64,000 nucleotides of DNA from Parapedobacter soli (GTDB lineage Bacteria > Bacteroidota > Bacteroidia > Sphingobacteriales > Sphingobacteriaceae). The number at the start of each line of letters is the position of its first letter. Positions within the stretch are counted from its first letter, which is position 1. Location: positions 62,001-126,000 of the forward strand of contig NZ_JAMXAY010000003.1 of NCBI RefSeq assembly GCF_025460835.1, written 5' to 3'. A program made the position numbers and the translations under genes. Shown one piece after another: positions 63,246 through 64,000 of this stretch. The notes under the pieces were generated by a model, which was not told where the DNA came from, did not search any database, and worked only from the letters and a program-made list of their open reading frames with translations.

Positions 63246-64000
63246 ATGTGGCACGACAACATACTGGAAACAATCGGAAATACACCGCTGGTGAAACTCA
63301 ACCGCATCACCAAGGGCCTAAAGGGCACCATCTTGGTAAAAGTAGAGACCACGAACCCGGGCAACTCCATCAAAGACCGCATGGCGGTGAAAATGATCGA
63401 GGATGCCGAGGCAGCGGGACTTCTTAAACCCGGTGGCACCATCATCGAAGGTACGTCGGGCAATACAGGTATGGGCTTAGCGATGGCCGCGGTAATCAAA
63501 GGGTACCGCTGTATTTTCACCACAACCGACAAGCAGTCGAAAGAAAAAATCGATGCACTCCGGGCGTTCGGTGCCGAAGTGATTGTCTGCCCCACCAACG
63601 TGGAGCCCGAAGATCCCCGCTCCTACTACTCCGTTTCCAGCCGGCTGGAACGCGAGATTCCCAATTCGTGGAAGGCAAACCAGTATGACAATCTCTCCAA
63701 CATGCAGGCCCATTACGAACAGACGGGACCTGAAATCTGGGAGCAGACCGAAGGGAAAATCACCCACCTGATTGCCGGTGTGGGCACCGGCGGCACCATC
63801 AGCGGGGCCGGCAGATACCTTAAGGAAAAAAATCCTGGTATTGTCGTTTGGGGTATCGACTCATACGGGTCGGTGTTTAAAAAATATAAGGAAACGGGTA
63901 TTTTCGACAAGAGCGAGATATATCCCTACATCACCGAAGGTATCGGCGAAGATTTCCTCCCTAAAAATGTCGATTTCGACATCATTGACCATTTCGAGAA
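63246..64000 (+). CDS. Cystathionine beta-synthase / cysteine synthase family PLP enzyme (runs off the right edge)
   Basis: The first 251 residues are visible. The start DNILETIGNTPLVKLNRITKG, the Schiff-base lysine in NPGNSIKDRMAVKMIEDAE, substrate loop EGTSGNTGMGLAMAA, and the phosphate loop GVGTGGTISGAGRYLKE establish the O-acetylserine sulfhydrylase / CBS fold. The WGIDSYGSVFKKYKETG and YITEGIGEDFLP parts look like cystathionine beta-synthase of Bacteroidota more than CysK. Whether CBS tandem domains follow is outside the window. Together with the gamma-lyase/synthase at 1.2-2.4 kb it could form trans-sulfuration. Confidence 0.93.
   Translation, partial: MWHDNILETIGNTPLVKLNRITKGLKGTILVKVETTNPGNSIKDRMAVKMIEDAEAAGLLKPGGTIIEGTSGNTGMGLAMAAVIKGYRCIFTTTDKQSKEKIDALRAFGAEVIVCPTNVEPEDPRSYYSVSSRLEREIPNSWKANQYDNLSNMQAHYEQTGPEIWEQTEGKITHLIAGVGTGGTISGAGRYLKEKNPGIVVWGIDSYGSVFKKYKETGIFDKSEIYPYITEGIGEDFLPKNVDFDIIDHFE

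Overview
The window is a chromosomal stretch from a member of the Bacteroidota, most likely family Sphingobacteriaceae (Pedobacter/Parapedobacter-like; the genus is an inference). The grounds are promoters of the Bacteroidota type (a TTG at -33 and TAnnTTTG at -7, about 19-21 bases apart), near absence of Shine-Dalgarno sequences, and families typical of the phylum: DUF2400, DUF4905, DUF4412, DUF2024, DUF1599, a BT_3928-like DoxX protein, a GldA-like ABC ATPase and a short archaeal-type ProS. I see about 66 protein genes, no tRNA or rRNA gene, no insertion sequence, no phage and no CRISPR array. Coding density is high and only gaps below 300 bases occur. Base composition looks even, so nothing stands out as recently acquired.

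Layout. 1-5 kb (minus): a TlpA-like thioredoxin (cut by the edge), DUF2400, a cystathionine gamma-synthase/lyase behind a promoter covered by a 13-bp inverted repeat, an epimerase-like protein and ProS. 5-8 kb: a Tyr/Gly-rich lipoprotein and a FadL-like barrel, closed by a two-way terminator, then Dps. 8.5-15 kb: NfeD-like protease, DUF4905, LysM/DPBB protein, uridine kinase, the two CoA-transferase subunits, a tiny Cys-rich protein and an MFS transporter. 15-19.5 kb: an AlbA_2 protein, a lipoprotein, Sco1, cytochrome c, a HipA-like kinase overlapping DUF3037, and DUF1599. 19.4-24 kb: DoxX, shikimate kinase, GldA-like ATPase, small barrel, cysteine desulfurase, TPR protein. 24-26.6 kb: DUF4412 and a thioredoxin-DUF2024-MarR operon with an operator set exactly between -33 and -7. 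26.6-33 kb: membrane protein, penicillin acylase homologue, and a DUF1080 protein paired with a propeller-cytochrome c. 33-38.6 kb: YigZ, EamA transporter, ValS, MtaB.

38.9-46.5 kb is a metal-efflux island: a two-component system followed by TolC, adaptor and CzcA/CusA-type pump. It meets head-on an Mla-type lipid transport operon (permease, ATPase, MCE protein; 46.5-49 kb). 49-64 kb carries a second low-complexity secreted protein, an SGNH hydrolase, PncB, a methyltransferase, SerS and RsmI (divergent), a LacI regulator, an ABC-F ATPase, a barrel protein, HolA, a lone HSDR_N nuclease-fold protein, ClpP-ClpX, AMP nucleosidase and the start of a cystathionine beta-synthase/cysteine synthase.

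Most genes are housekeeping: three aminoacyl-tRNA synthetases, tRNA and rRNA modification, ClpXP, sulfur amino-acid metabolism and envelope upkeep. I did not find a clear new defence or mobile system. The observations most worth following are the two promoter-embedded operators (2.5 kb and 26.5 kb), the ABC-F protein whose defects all fall in one of its two composite ATP sites, the HipA-like kinase/DUF3037 pair, the possibly autoregulated AlbA_2 protein, and the paired low-complexity secreted proteins ending in the same basic tail.
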